From NCBI RefSeq assembly GCF_013044515.1, contig NZ_JABEPR010000002.1, forward strand, positions 620,001-684,000: a stretch of 64,000 bases of DNA, given 5' to 3'. How positions within the stretch are numbered: position 1 is the stretch's first letter; each line of letters opens with the position of its first letter. Below, piece after piece: positions 8,065 to 14,186 of this stretch. The notes beneath the pieces were generated by a model. The model did not search any database and had not been told where the DNA came from. It saw only the letters and a program-made list of their open reading frames with translations. A program made the position numbers and the translations under genes. The stretch comes from Sphingomonas sp. ID1715. Lineage in GTDB: Bacteria > Pseudomonadota > Alphaproteobacteria > Sphingomonadales > Sphingomonadaceae.

Positions 8065-8220
8065 CTATTCGCTGACGATCGGAAAACTTCCGTTCGTGCT
8101 GGGCGGCCCATCGCCCGGGCCGGCGACCTGCACGGCGAGCCAGATGATGCCCGCCGCCCAGAACAGCGCCCGCCAGCGGCTGCGGAAGAGTTTGGAATAG
8201 CCGAACATGGTCGGCTTCAT
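8065..8220 (-). CDS. small single-pass membrane protein (51 aa)
   Basis: This frame starts MKPTMFGYSKLFRSRWRALF and holds one membrane helix (ALFWAAGIIWLAVQVAG), followed by a short polar tail ending FPIVSE. It lies 36 nt upstream of the LytTR gene on the same strand and downstream of a divergent regulatory region. Positive residues before the helix suggest an N-in orientation. The ribosome-binding site is weak for either Met1 or Met5. No family is recognised; it could be a sensor partner or simply an uncharacterised small protein. Confidence 0.55.
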   Translation of the reverse strand: MKPTMFGYSKLFRSRWRALFWAAGIIWLAVQVAGPGDGPPSTNGSFPIVSE

Positions 8221-8268
8221 CGCATGAGACGCTTACTCGGTCGTGAAGATCACGACGAAAATTGCGCG

Positions 8269-8284
8269 TGTGCGATGCGTCACA
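8269..8284. promoter_or_regulatory. CRP-like operator upstream of the Crp/Fnr gene
   Basis: TGTGC-GATGCG-TCACA differs at one position from the TGTGA-N6-TCACA consensus of CRP-type regulators. It lies 67 nt upstream of the Crp/Fnr family gene, in the divergent region shared with the small membrane peptide and LytTR gene. Autoregulation is an inference. Confidence 0.4.
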
Positions 8285-8350
8285 GGCGTCGAGCGCGAAT
8301 CAGGGCAATAAGCCCGCATGTATGTTGCGTAAGCGTTCGGAGGCTCGACG

Positions 8351-9049
8351 ATGGGGATGATCATGAAGGCCGAAGAACTGTCCCGGATGATGCCTGCCAA
8401 TGCGCTGATCTCGTCCTGGGGCGAGGCCGAGCTGCAGGATCTGCTGGAGCGTGCCCAGCTTTGCCCGATGAAGAAGGGCGACGTGCTGCTCCACCAGGGC
8501 GATACCGGCGACTATCTGATCATCGTGCTGGACGGCACCGTCCGCATCTCGATGGTCGCGTCGAACGGACGGGAGATCATCCTCGACTATCTCGAGCCCG
8601 GCAGCGTGATCGGCGAGATCGCGATGCTGGACGGCGGCGAGCGGACCGCGAGCGTCACGGCGCTCGGCGAAGGCAAATATCTGAAGCTCGGCGCCCCGAC
8701 GTTTCGCGAAGTGCTCGAAAAGCATCCGAGCGTCGCCTGGCGGCTGCTGCGCGACATGGCGCGCCGGCTGCGCAATGCCAACAATACGATTGAGAGCGAT
8801 CGCGCCTATGCCTCCGGCCCTAGGCTGGCGCGGACGCTCCAGCGGCTGATGCAAACGGGGGCGGAAGGCGCCGCGCTCAGGCTGGACCTCAGCCAGAGCG
8901 AGCTGGGCGCGTTCGCAGGCATCAGCCGCGAAAACATCAACCGGCAGCTCGGCGCCTGGGCCGATGCCGGCATCGTATCTCTGGAGAGCGGGCGGGTTCG
9001 CGTGCTCGATCGGGATGTTCTGGAAGAAATCGCGATGGCGGCCGAGTAG
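8351..9049 (+). CDS. Crp/Fnr family transcriptional regulator
   Basis: This 232-residue protein has an N-terminal cyclic-nucleotide-binding fold (about residues 20-140: GDVLLHQGDTGDYLIIVLDGT and GSVIGEIAMLDGGERTASV). A dimerisation helix follows, then a C-terminal winged helix (SQSELGAFAGISRENINRQL, VRVLDRDVLEEIA). GEIAMLD followed by RTAS resembles the phosphate-binding cassette of CRP (GELAL..RTAS), so cAMP or a related nucleotide is a possible ligand. There are no N-terminal Cys clusters, so it is not an FNR-type oxygen sensor. CGGAGG stands seven bases before the ATG at 8351. Confidence 0.9.
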   Translation: MGMIMKAEELSRMMPANALISSWGEAELQDLLERAQLCPMKKGDVLLHQGDTGDYLIIVLDGTVRISMVASNGREIILDYLEPGSVIGEIAMLDGGERTASVTALGEGKYLKLGAPTFREVLEKHPSVAWRLLRDMARRLRNANNTIESDRAYASGPRLARTLQRLMQTGAEGAALRLDLSQSELGAFAGISRENINRQLGAWADAGIVSLESGRVRVLDRDVLEEIAMAAE

Positions 9050-9128
9050 CTTATCGGCCGAAGCCTTCGTCACGGCGCATCGTCGACCCCGCGCCGGCAC
9101 GAGGTTCCATCGTCATGCCACCAGAACC

Positions 9129-9165
9129 GGGGCGGCCCGACCAGGGGGTGGGCCGCCCCATTTTC
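9129..9165 (+). terminator. intrinsic terminator of the Crp/Fnr gene
   Basis: A perfect 10-bp stem GGGGCGGCCC/GGGCCGCCCC (9129-9138, 9150-9159) is followed by ATTTTC on the plus strand. It lies between the convergent Crp/Fnr and hsp20 genes and may stop transcription from both sides. Confidence 0.75.
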
Positions 9166-9173
9166 TATGCCGC

Positions 9174-9656
9174 TCAGGCGGCGGCGCTATGCTCGATCGT
9201 CTTGGTGTCGTTCGAGGCCGCCGGCTGCGCAGTGGCGCCGATCGCGATCTTCTGCGGCTTCATCGCCTCGGGGATCTCGCGGACCAGCTCGATGGTCAGC
9301 AGGCCGTCGGCGAGGTTCGCGCTTTCCACCCGCACGAAGTCGGCGAGTTCGAAGCGGCGCTCGAAGCTGCGATTGGCGATGCCGACATGCAGGAAGTTGC
9401 TGCGGTCCTGCTGGGCCGCTTCCTTCCTGCCGGTAACCAGCAGCAGGTTCTGCTGGGCGGTGATGTCGATCTCGTTCTTCCTGAAGCCGGCCACGGCGAG
9501 GGTGATCCGGTAACGGTCCTCGGCCAGCCGCTCGAGATCGAAGGGCGGATAATTGTCGCCCGAAGCCGCGCTGCGCGCGCTGTTTTCGAGCAGGTCGAAC
9601 AGCCGGTCGAACCCGACCATGGACCGACGATAGGGAGTGAGGTCAAAGCTACGCAT
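9174..9656 (-). CDS. small heat shock protein, Hsp20/IbpA family
   Basis: This 160-residue ATP-independent holdase chaperone has an alpha-crystallin domain at about residues 38-130. The domain shows YPPFDLERLAEDRYRITLAVAGF, the conserved core LLLVTGRKE, and the SFERRFELADFVRV strand, with GLLTIELVREIPEAMKPQKIAI near the end. The N-terminus MRSFDLTPYRRSMVGFDRLF is the standard IbpA start. GAGGAG precedes the ATG. The gene sits behind a sigma-32-like promoter and a structured leader (see the separate entry), so heat induction is likely. Confidence 0.95.
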   Translation of the reverse strand: MRSFDLTPYRRSMVGFDRLFDLLENSARSAASGDNYPPFDLERLAEDRYRITLAVAGFRKNEIDITAQQNLLLVTGRKEAAQQDRSNFLHVGIANRSFERRFELADFVRVESANLADGLLTIELVREIPEAMKPQKIAIGATAQPAASNDTKTIEHSAAA

Positions 9657-9780
9657 ATCGATATCTCCTCATGAGCATAAAGACTGCATGGCGCCCCGAA
9701 ATGGCGGCGCCGGCTACATGCCGGACCCCGAAAGGCAGCCCGACGTAACGGAATCTAGGGCGCGCCGTTTCGCGTTCAAG
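9657..9780 (-). promoter_or_regulatory. heat-shock (sigma-32-like) promoter and ROSE-like leader of hsp20
   Basis: On the minus strand CTTGAA (9780-9775) and CCCTAGAT (9760-9753) are 14 nt apart, close to the sigma-32 consensus CTTGAA-N13-15-CCCCATnT. The roughly 90-nt leader ends in a short hairpin in which UGCU can pair with the AGGA of the Shine-Dalgarno across a CAUG loop, with a G-G mismatch. This is the arrangement of ROSE RNA thermometers that control small heat shock genes in alphaproteobacteria. The promoter is well supported; the thermometer is an inference. Confidence 0.6.
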
Positions 9781-9833
9781 AGGGGGATCGGCGCTCTTCC
9801 GGCCCGACCGATAATGGCCTAAGCCCCGCGCCG

Positions 9834-10154
9834 ATGTTCGATATTGCGCCCACCGAATTGCTGCTCTGCGCCGTCGTCGCGCTGGTGGTGATCGGCCCCA
9901 AGGATCTACCAAAGGCGATGCGCGTGCTCGGCCATTGGGTCGGCCGCGCGCGTGCCGTGGCGCGGCATTTCCGCTCCGGCATCGACGCGATGATCCGGGA
10001 GTCGGAACTGGCCGAGATGGAAAAGAAGTGGGCCGAGGAAAATGCACGCATCATGCGCGAGCATCCCGTCACCGCGGATCAGCCGCAGATGCTGCCGCTC
10101 GCCGATCCGCCTCCCCCGCCGCCGTCCGCGCCTGCCGATGAGGGCGAGCGGTGA
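9834..10154 (+). CDS. tatB: twin-arginine translocase subunit TatB
   Basis: This 106-residue membrane protein of the Tat receptor complex recognises folded twin-arginine substrates together with TatC. It has the family layout: a short N-terminal helix (FDIAPTELLLCAVVALVVIGP, with Glu8 as in TatB), an amphipathic helix DLPKAMRVLGHWVGRARAVAR, and a charged then proline-rich tail (PPPPPPSAP). It overlaps tatC by four bases. There is no tatA immediately upstream, where it is usually found; the preceding gene is the divergent hsp20. Confidence 0.93.
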   Translation: MFDIAPTELLLCAVVALVVIGPKDLPKAMRVLGHWVGRARAVARHFRSGIDAMIRESELAEMEKKWAEENARIMREHPVTADQPQMLPLADPPPPPPSAPADEGER

Positions 10155-10921
10155 AGGACATAGACGACACGCGCGCCCCGCTGCTCGAGCATCTGGTCGA
10201 GCTCAGGAAGCGGCTGCTGGTCTCGCTGCTCTGGCTCGGACTGGCGTTCGGCATTTGCCTGTATTTCGCGCGGCCGATCTTTGCCTTTCTGGTCCAACCG
10301 CTGCTCAGGGCGGGTCAGAATCGCGTCATCTACACGGACGTGTTCGAAGCCTTCTTCGTCGACGTGAAGGTCGCCTTCTTCGCCGCGCTGATGCTCGCCT
10401 TTCCGGTACTGGCGACGCAGGTCTGGAAGTTCGTGGCGCCGGGCCTCTATCGCAAGGAGAAGGAAGCCCTGCTGCCCTTCCTGGTGATGACGCCGGTGCT
10501 GTTCGGGACGGGCGCGGCGCTCGCTTACTATGTCGCCATGCCGATCGCGCTGCATTTCCTGCTCGGCTACCAAGGCAATGTCGGCGGTGTGCAACAGGAG
10601 GCGCTGCCGGGTGTCGGCAATTACCTGAACTTCGTGACCAAGTTCATGTTCGGGTTCGGCGTCGCCTTTCTGACGCCGGTGCTGCTGATGCTGCTGGAGC
10701 GCGCCGGAATCGTCACGCGCGCGCAGCTGATGAGCGGAAGGCGTTATGCGATCGTGATCGCCTTCATCATCGCGGCGGTGCTGACGCCGCCGGACATTAT
10801 CTCGCAGCTGCTGCTCGCGGTCCCGCTGGTATTGCTCTACGAGCTCGCGCTGATCGCGATCTGGTTCACCGAACGGAAGCGACAGAAGGAGGCCCTCCCG
10901 GCCGAAACCGAGAAGGCCTGA
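10151..10921 (+). CDS. tatC: twin-arginine translocase subunit TatC
   Basis: This 256-residue core of the Tat translocase has six membrane helices. Family motifs are the N-terminal TRAPLLEHLVELRKRLL (binding of the twin-arginine signal), then FVDVKVAFFAALMLAFPVLATQVWKFVAPGLY, FGFGVAFLTPVLL and LTPPDIISQ. It starts with GTG at 10151, which overlaps the tatB stop (GTGA), indicating translational coupling. TatC pairs with TatB to form the signal-peptide receptor. A short lipoprotein gene converges downstream. Confidence 0.97.
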   Translation: MKDIDDTRAPLLEHLVELRKRLLVSLLWLGLAFGICLYFARPIFAFLVQPLLRAGQNRVIYTDVFEAFFVDVKVAFFAALMLAFPVLATQVWKFVAPGLYRKEKEALLPFLVMTPVLFGTGAALAYYVAMPIALHFLLGYQGNVGGVQQEALPGVGNYLNFVTKFMFGFGVAFLTPVLLMLLERAGIVTRAQLMSGRRYAIVIAFIIAAVLTPPDIISQLLLAVPLVLLYELALIAIWFTERKRQKEALPAETEKA

Positions 10922-10927
10922 CCGTCC

Positions 10928-11059
10928 TTACTTGTTGATCTCTTCCTTCACTTCCTGGCTGGCGGACTGAAGGTCCTTGCCGGCGCCGCTGACAGTGTTG
11001 CAGGCGCCGAGAAAGAGAGTGCCGGCGACGAGCGCCAGCGCCACGGATTTGCGAAGCAT
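10928..11059 (-). CDS. entericidin A/B family lipoprotein (43 aa)
   Basis: This tiny lipoprotein has a signal peptide and lipobox (MLRKSVALALVAGTLFLGAC, Cys20) and a short mature part, NTVSGAGKDLQSASQEVKEE, typical of the entericidin family. In enterobacteria entericidins form an antidote/toxin-like pair under stress control. In alphaproteobacteria single copies often belong to the general stress regulon. AGGAG precedes the ATG. A near match to an EcfG promoter lies upstream (11103-11127), and the gene sits beside the stress-response locus. Confidence 0.9.
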   Translation of the reverse strand: MLRKSVALALVAGTLFLGACNTVSGAGKDLQSASQEVKEEINK

Positions 11060-11102
11060 AGTCTGTCTCCTGTTGGACGCGACCCAAAGCGCGCGCGGAT
11101 CA

Positions 11103-11127
11103 AATGCGCGAAGGCGCACACTGTTCC
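11103..11127 (-). promoter_or_regulatory. possible EcfG promoter of the entericidin gene
   Basis: On the minus strand GGAAC (11127-11123) is followed after 16 nt by CATT (11106-11103). This is one mismatch from the EcfG consensus GGAAC-N16/17-CGTT and lies 44 nt upstream of the entericidin start. It is weaker than the perfect promoters at 11269-11293 and 14128-14152. Confidence 0.4.
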
Positions 11128-11161
11128 GTTTGAGAAAGGAACGGCCAGGCCATGCAGATGC

Positions 11162-11264
11162 CAAAAAATTTGGGCCCGGAGACACCACCGGGGGGAGGCT
11201 GGTGTGTCCGGGCCCATTGTCTTGGATAGCGAGAGCGGGGGGGCAAAAGGTCACTATCCGAACT
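11162..11264 (-). ncRNA. candidate EcfG-controlled small RNA with C-rich loops (GsrN-like)
   Basis: No reading frame fits this stretch, but it has all the parts of a small RNA gene of about 100 nt: a perfect EcfG promoter just upstream, two hairpins and a terminator. The first hairpin pairs GGATAG (11259-11254) with CTATCC (11229-11224) and exposes a loop containing seven consecutive C (11243-11237). The second is the terminator stem, whose loop also carries CCUCCCCCC. A stress-sigma-controlled RNA with an exposed C-rich loop is the description of GsrN, an sRNA of Caulobacter that targets katG. Homology is inferred from structure and context, not shown by alignment. The 5' end is estimated from the promoter. 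Confidence 0.65.
11163..11215 (-). terminator. intrinsic terminator of the candidate small RNA
   Basis: On the minus strand GGGCCCGGA-C-ACACCA (11215 downward) pairs with TGGTGT-C-TCCGGGCCC (ending 11172) as 9 bp, a C-C mismatch and 6 bp. AAATTTTTT follows. The loop is C-rich. It could also stop any readthrough from the sensor gene upstream. Confidence 0.85.
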
Positions 11265-11268
11265 GCAG

Positions 11269-11293
11269 AACGCCCTCCGAAGCGAAGAGTTCC
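11269..11293 (-). promoter_or_regulatory. EcfG-type promoter of the candidate small RNA
   Basis: On the minus strand GGAAC (11293-11289), exactly 16 nt, then CGTT (11272-11269) match the general stress sigma factor consensus GGAAC-N16/17-CGTT without error. The site begins 23 nt after the stop of the PhyP-like sensor gene, and no protein gene starts for more than 200 nt downstream. Confidence 0.75.
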
Positions 11294-11315
11294 AGCCGAC
11301 CCGAACTTTTTTGAA

Positions 11316-12917
11316 TTATTTTTTCGGCTCGGCATCGCTTTCGACGATCATCGGGAAACAGACCTGGAAGCTGCCCGCAGCGCGGTCCCGTTCCAGCGGG
11401 CTGCGGAGCTGGCGGGACAGGCCTTCCAGCACCCGTCCATAGCGTTCGGCGAGAAGCGCCTCGAGCCGCTCGCCGTCACTGAGCGCCGGCGATGCGACGA
11501 CGAGGCAGGCGCGACCGGGTTCCGGCTGGCGCAGCACGGAGATGCGCACCGCGGCCGCCGGATCGATGCTCATCGCGAGTTCCACCAGCTCCGTCGTCAA
11601 AAAGGCGATGGGAATCGCCGTGTCCTGCCCGACATGAACGACCGGGGCGTCGATCAGGATCGCCAGCCGGTTCGCTTCGCCGGGCGCGGTCGCGCGGAGG
11701 TTGGCCGCCAGTTCGCCGATCAGCGAGCGCAGATTGACGCCGCGATTCTCCTCCAACTCGGCATAGTGGTTGCGGTGGACGACGGCGAGCGCATCGACGC
11801 GGCGGCTGATGGACGAATAGGCGGCGGTCGCCTCCGGGCTTTTCGCAGCCCGCGCGTGCAGGTTGATCAGGCTGGAGACGACCTGGAGATTGTTCTTCAC
11901 CCGGTGATGCACTTCCCGCGTCAGCCGCGTCTGTCTAGACAGGCCGAGCGCCAGCTCTTCCTCATGCGCCGCCACCGTATGGCTGATCGTTTGGAAGGTT
12001 TGGCCGAGTTCCGAGATTTCGCGGGCGGGAATGGTCATGCGGCGCAAAGGCGTGAAAATCTCTCCCGGCTGGTAGGTCGCGATGTTGGCGCGAAGCTGCC
12101 CCAGCGGTGCGATGACGAGCCGGTTGAACACGATCCAGGCGACCAGCAGCGCCACTAGCCACATGATGATCGGCACCAGCATGGTCAGGATCTCGGCCGG
12201 CGTGAACGGCGCGGAGCGGACCGAGAAGATCAACTCGATCGGCGCGTTTGGAACCATCGCCGTCACGATCTCCCGTCGAGCCAGGCCGCCGCCTGGCACG
12301 CCCTCGATGAGCGGCAATTCCCGGTCGGCGGCGCTGAGGACAAGATTATAGGCGCCGGTGAAGCCCGCCGGGCGGAGCGATCGCACGAGTTGCGCGCGGG
12401 GATAGAAGGCCAGCGCAACGAAGGCGCGCGTGTCGCTGGACAGCACGACCGTCATGCCCTCACCGGACAAGGTCACAATCGTGTCACTGCGGAGCGGCGC
12501 CGCAGGCAGGCGCCGGGCGGTCGCAAGCGCGCCGCACACCGGCCGCCCGCCACGCGTGACGATCGCATAGCGCGTCGCCTCGCCGAACGAAGTGGCGAGC
12601 ACGCTTTGGGCACGGGCACAGATGCTCTCCGCATCCGCGCCGCGCTCAAGCAGATTGACCGCCGCGCGCAGCGTGGTGCCGTCGACGGCCAGTTCGGATC
12701 CAAGGCGGCGGGCGCTTTCCATCGCCGCGATGCGCACACTGGCGCGGCGTTCGAGATCGGCGCTGCGCGAAATCTGGAGGGACGCGAAGACGGCCAGCAG
12801 GCCGAGCGGCAGCAAGGCGAGCGTCAGCAGGATCAGGAGGCGGAGCCCGGCGGAAAGACGGGCGAACCACTCGACAGCTGCCGCGCCTACCCCGCGCGCG
12901 GAAACGGCGCTGGCCAT
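11316..12917 (-). CDS. phyP: PhyP-like HisKA_2 sensor kinase/phosphatase of the general stress response
   Basis: This 533-residue sensor has a first membrane helix at about 24-48, a periplasmic domain, a second helix at about 243-268, a HAMP-like linker, and a HisKA_2 domain with the phospho-acceptor box REVHHRVKNNLQVVSSLINL (His338). The ATPase domain is degenerate. Where kinases have the N-box Asn (ELxxNAxKHA) this protein has ELVELAMSID (443-452), and the glycine-rich GLGL box is absent before SFQVCFP. In Sphingomonas, PhyP, encoded at the nepR locus, acts as a negative regulator and PhyR phosphatase. That fits a protein unable to bind ATP normally. The start is taken at ATG 12917, ten bases after the nepR stop. 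Confidence 0.85.
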   Translation of the reverse strand: MASAVSARGVGAAAVEWFARLSAGLRLLILLTLALLPLGLLAVFASLQISRSADLERRASVRIAAMESARRLGSELAVDGTTLRAAVNLLERGADAESICARAQSVLATSFGEATRYAIVTRGGRPVCGALATARRLPAAPLRSDTIVTLSGEGMTVVLSSDTRAFVALAFYPRAQLVRSLRPAGFTGAYNLVLSAADRELPLIEGVPGGGLARREIVTAMVPNAPIELIFSVRSAPFTPAEILTMLVPIIMWLVALLVAWIVFNRLVIAPLGQLRANIATYQPGEIFTPLRRMTIPAREISELGQTFQTISHTVAAHEEELALGLSRQTRLTREVHHRVKNNLQVVSSLINLHARAAKSPEATAAYSSISRRVDALAVVHRNHYAELEENRGVNLRSLIGELAANLRATAPGEANRLAILIDAPVVHVGQDTAIPIAFLTTELVELAMSIDPAAAVRISVLRQPEPGRACLVVASPALSDGERLEALLAERYGRVLEGLSRQLRSPLERDRAAGSFQVCFPMIVESDAEPKK

Positions 12918-12927
12918 GAGCAATCGA

Positions 12928-13095
12928 TTATTTGAGCTTGCCGAGCAGGTCCAGCATCTCTTGCGGAATCTCTTCCTCAACGGCCTTTTCGTAGACGGAG
13001 CGCAAGGCGTCGCCGACCGGACCTTCCGGTGCGGTCTTCTTGGCTGACGGAGTCACCTTGCCTTCAACCTTGCGCTTGGCGTTCGATACCAACAT
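12928..13095 (-). CDS. nepR: anti-sigma factor NepR
   Basis: This 55-residue NepR family protein sequesters EcfG until phosphorylated PhyR captures it. The conserved core GDALRSVYEKAVEEEIPQEM is followed by LDLLGKLK, preceded by a short Lys-rich N-terminal arm. It is followed by the PhyP-like gene on the same strand (10-nt gap) and diverges from phyR. This three-part neighbourhood makes the assignment secure despite the short length. A possible EcfG promoter lies upstream (13188-13212). Confidence 0.93.
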   Translation of the reverse strand: MLVSNAKRKVEGKVTPSAKKTAPEGPVGDALRSVYEKAVEEEIPQEMLDLLGKLK

Positions 13096-13187
13096 TACCC
13101 CCCAACAGCAGGCGACGCCGCATGCTCAAGGAATGATCAACCATAAGTGCGGCCCAGGCGCATCTAGCCGCCCTAAGCCCGTCGTGA

Positions 13188-13212
13188 AACTAATTAGCGT
13201 TTCGTTTGTTCC
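13188..13212 (-). promoter_or_regulatory. possible EcfG promoter of nepR
   Basis: On the minus strand GGAAC (13212-13208), 16 nt, then AGTT (13191-13188) differ from the consensus at one base of the -10 element. The site lies 93 nt upstream of nepR in the nepR/phyR divergent region. Autoregulation of nepR by EcfG is common in this system. Confidence 0.4.
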
Positions 13213-13321
13213 ACCCCCGCGCCATATTTTTTCACGCCGGCCGGTGCAGGGGGGAAGGGGGTTGCCAAGCCTGCCGAGCCCGCTCCATGGACGGAACAAC
13301 GAAGCGGGAGTTCCAATACCT

Positions 13322-14122
13322 ATGTCGCTTGGTCAACAACTGGCCCCTCACCTCCCTTTCCTGCGCCGCTATGCTCGCGCGCTCACCGGCAGCCAGCAGC
13401 ACGGGGATTCCTATGTGAAGGCGGCCCTTGAAGCGATCGTGCAGGCGCCCGACCAATTCCCCCGCGATGTCGATCCGCGGCTGGGCCTCTACAAGACTTT
13501 CCAGGCGATCTGGGGCTCGGTGAACGTTGCCAATGACGACGATCCGATCGGCGTGGACGGCACCGACAATGAATCGATCGCGCGCGCGCGGCTGGCGCGG
13601 CTCACGCCGTTGCCGCGCCAGGCGCTGCTGCTGACCGCGATGGAAGGCTTCACGCCGGAAGACACCGGCTATCTGATCGAAACCGACGCCGACGAGGTCG
13701 ACCGGCTGGTGGCCGAGGCGCTCTCGGAGATTGAGGAACAGACCCGCGCCGAGGTGCTGATCATCGAGGACGAGCCGATCATCGCAATGGACCTGGAGAC
13801 GATCGTTCGTGACCTGGGCCATGACGTGACCGGCGTCGCCGTCACCCGCGACGAGGCGGTGGCGCAGGCGAAGGCGCGCCGGCCGGGGCTGGTGCTCGCC
13901 GACATCCAGCTGGCCGACGACAGTTCGGGTATCGACGCGGTGAAGGACATCCTGTCCGAGTTCTCGGTGCCGGTGATCTTCATCACGGCTTTCCCGGAGC
14001 GGTTGCTGACCGGCGAGCGGCCGGAGCCGACCTTCCTGATTACCAAGCCATTTCAACGCTCTACCGTCAAGGCAGCGATCGCGCAGGCACTGTTCTTCGA
14101 TCGCGCGACGGTGCCGGCCTGA
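13322..14122 (+). CDS. phyR: general stress response anti-anti-sigma factor PhyR
   Basis: This 266-residue hybrid response regulator has an N-terminal sigma-factor-like domain (about 1-135: LAPHLPFLRRYARALTGSQQ, then LPRQALLLTAMEGFTPEDTGY). It mimics EcfG and binds NepR. The C-terminal receiver (about 143-260) has acidic residues Glu149/Asp150, phospho-acceptor Asp194 in VLADIQLAD, and Lys in FLITKPF. Phosphorylation opens the protein so that NepR is captured. The ATG at 13322 is chosen because the sequence MSLGQQLAPHLPFLRRYARA is the usual PhyR start; longer upstream frame is not conserved-looking. It is divergent from nepR and followed by the small membrane peptide and ecfG. Confidence 0.97.
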   Translation: MSLGQQLAPHLPFLRRYARALTGSQQHGDSYVKAALEAIVQAPDQFPRDVDPRLGLYKTFQAIWGSVNVANDDDPIGVDGTDNESIARARLARLTPLPRQALLLTAMEGFTPEDTGYLIETDADEVDRLVAEALSEIEEQTRAEVLIIEDEPIIAMDLETIVRDLGHDVTGVAVTRDEAVAQAKARRPGLVLADIQLADDSSGIDAVKDILSEFSVPVIFITAFPERLLTGERPEPTFLITKPFQRSTVKAAIAQALFFDRATVPA

Positions 14123-14127
14123 GCGCC

Positions 14128-14152
14128 GGAACCTGCGTCGGTCGCGGGCGTT
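14128..14152 (+). promoter_or_regulatory. EcfG-type promoter upstream of the 43-residue peptide and ecfG
   Basis: GGAAC (14128-14132), exactly 16 nt, then CGTT (14149-14152) match the EcfG consensus perfectly. The site lies 34 nt upstream of the small membrane peptide gene and about 220 nt upstream of ecfG, so it probably gives positive autoregulation of ecfG. Confidence 0.8.
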
Positions 14153-14186
14153 ATCCTGCCCGTGACCGTAGCAGGGGCGAAATGAA

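Noticed and set aside
7093-8793. 566-codon plus-strand frame opposite the LytTR gene and across the Crp gene
   Set aside because: Low-complexity composition, and it overlaps two well-supported genes on other frames.
13293-13320. GGAAC just before phyR as an EcfG promoter
   Set aside because: No CGTT at 16 or 17 nt spacing, and the site would leave no room before the phyR start.
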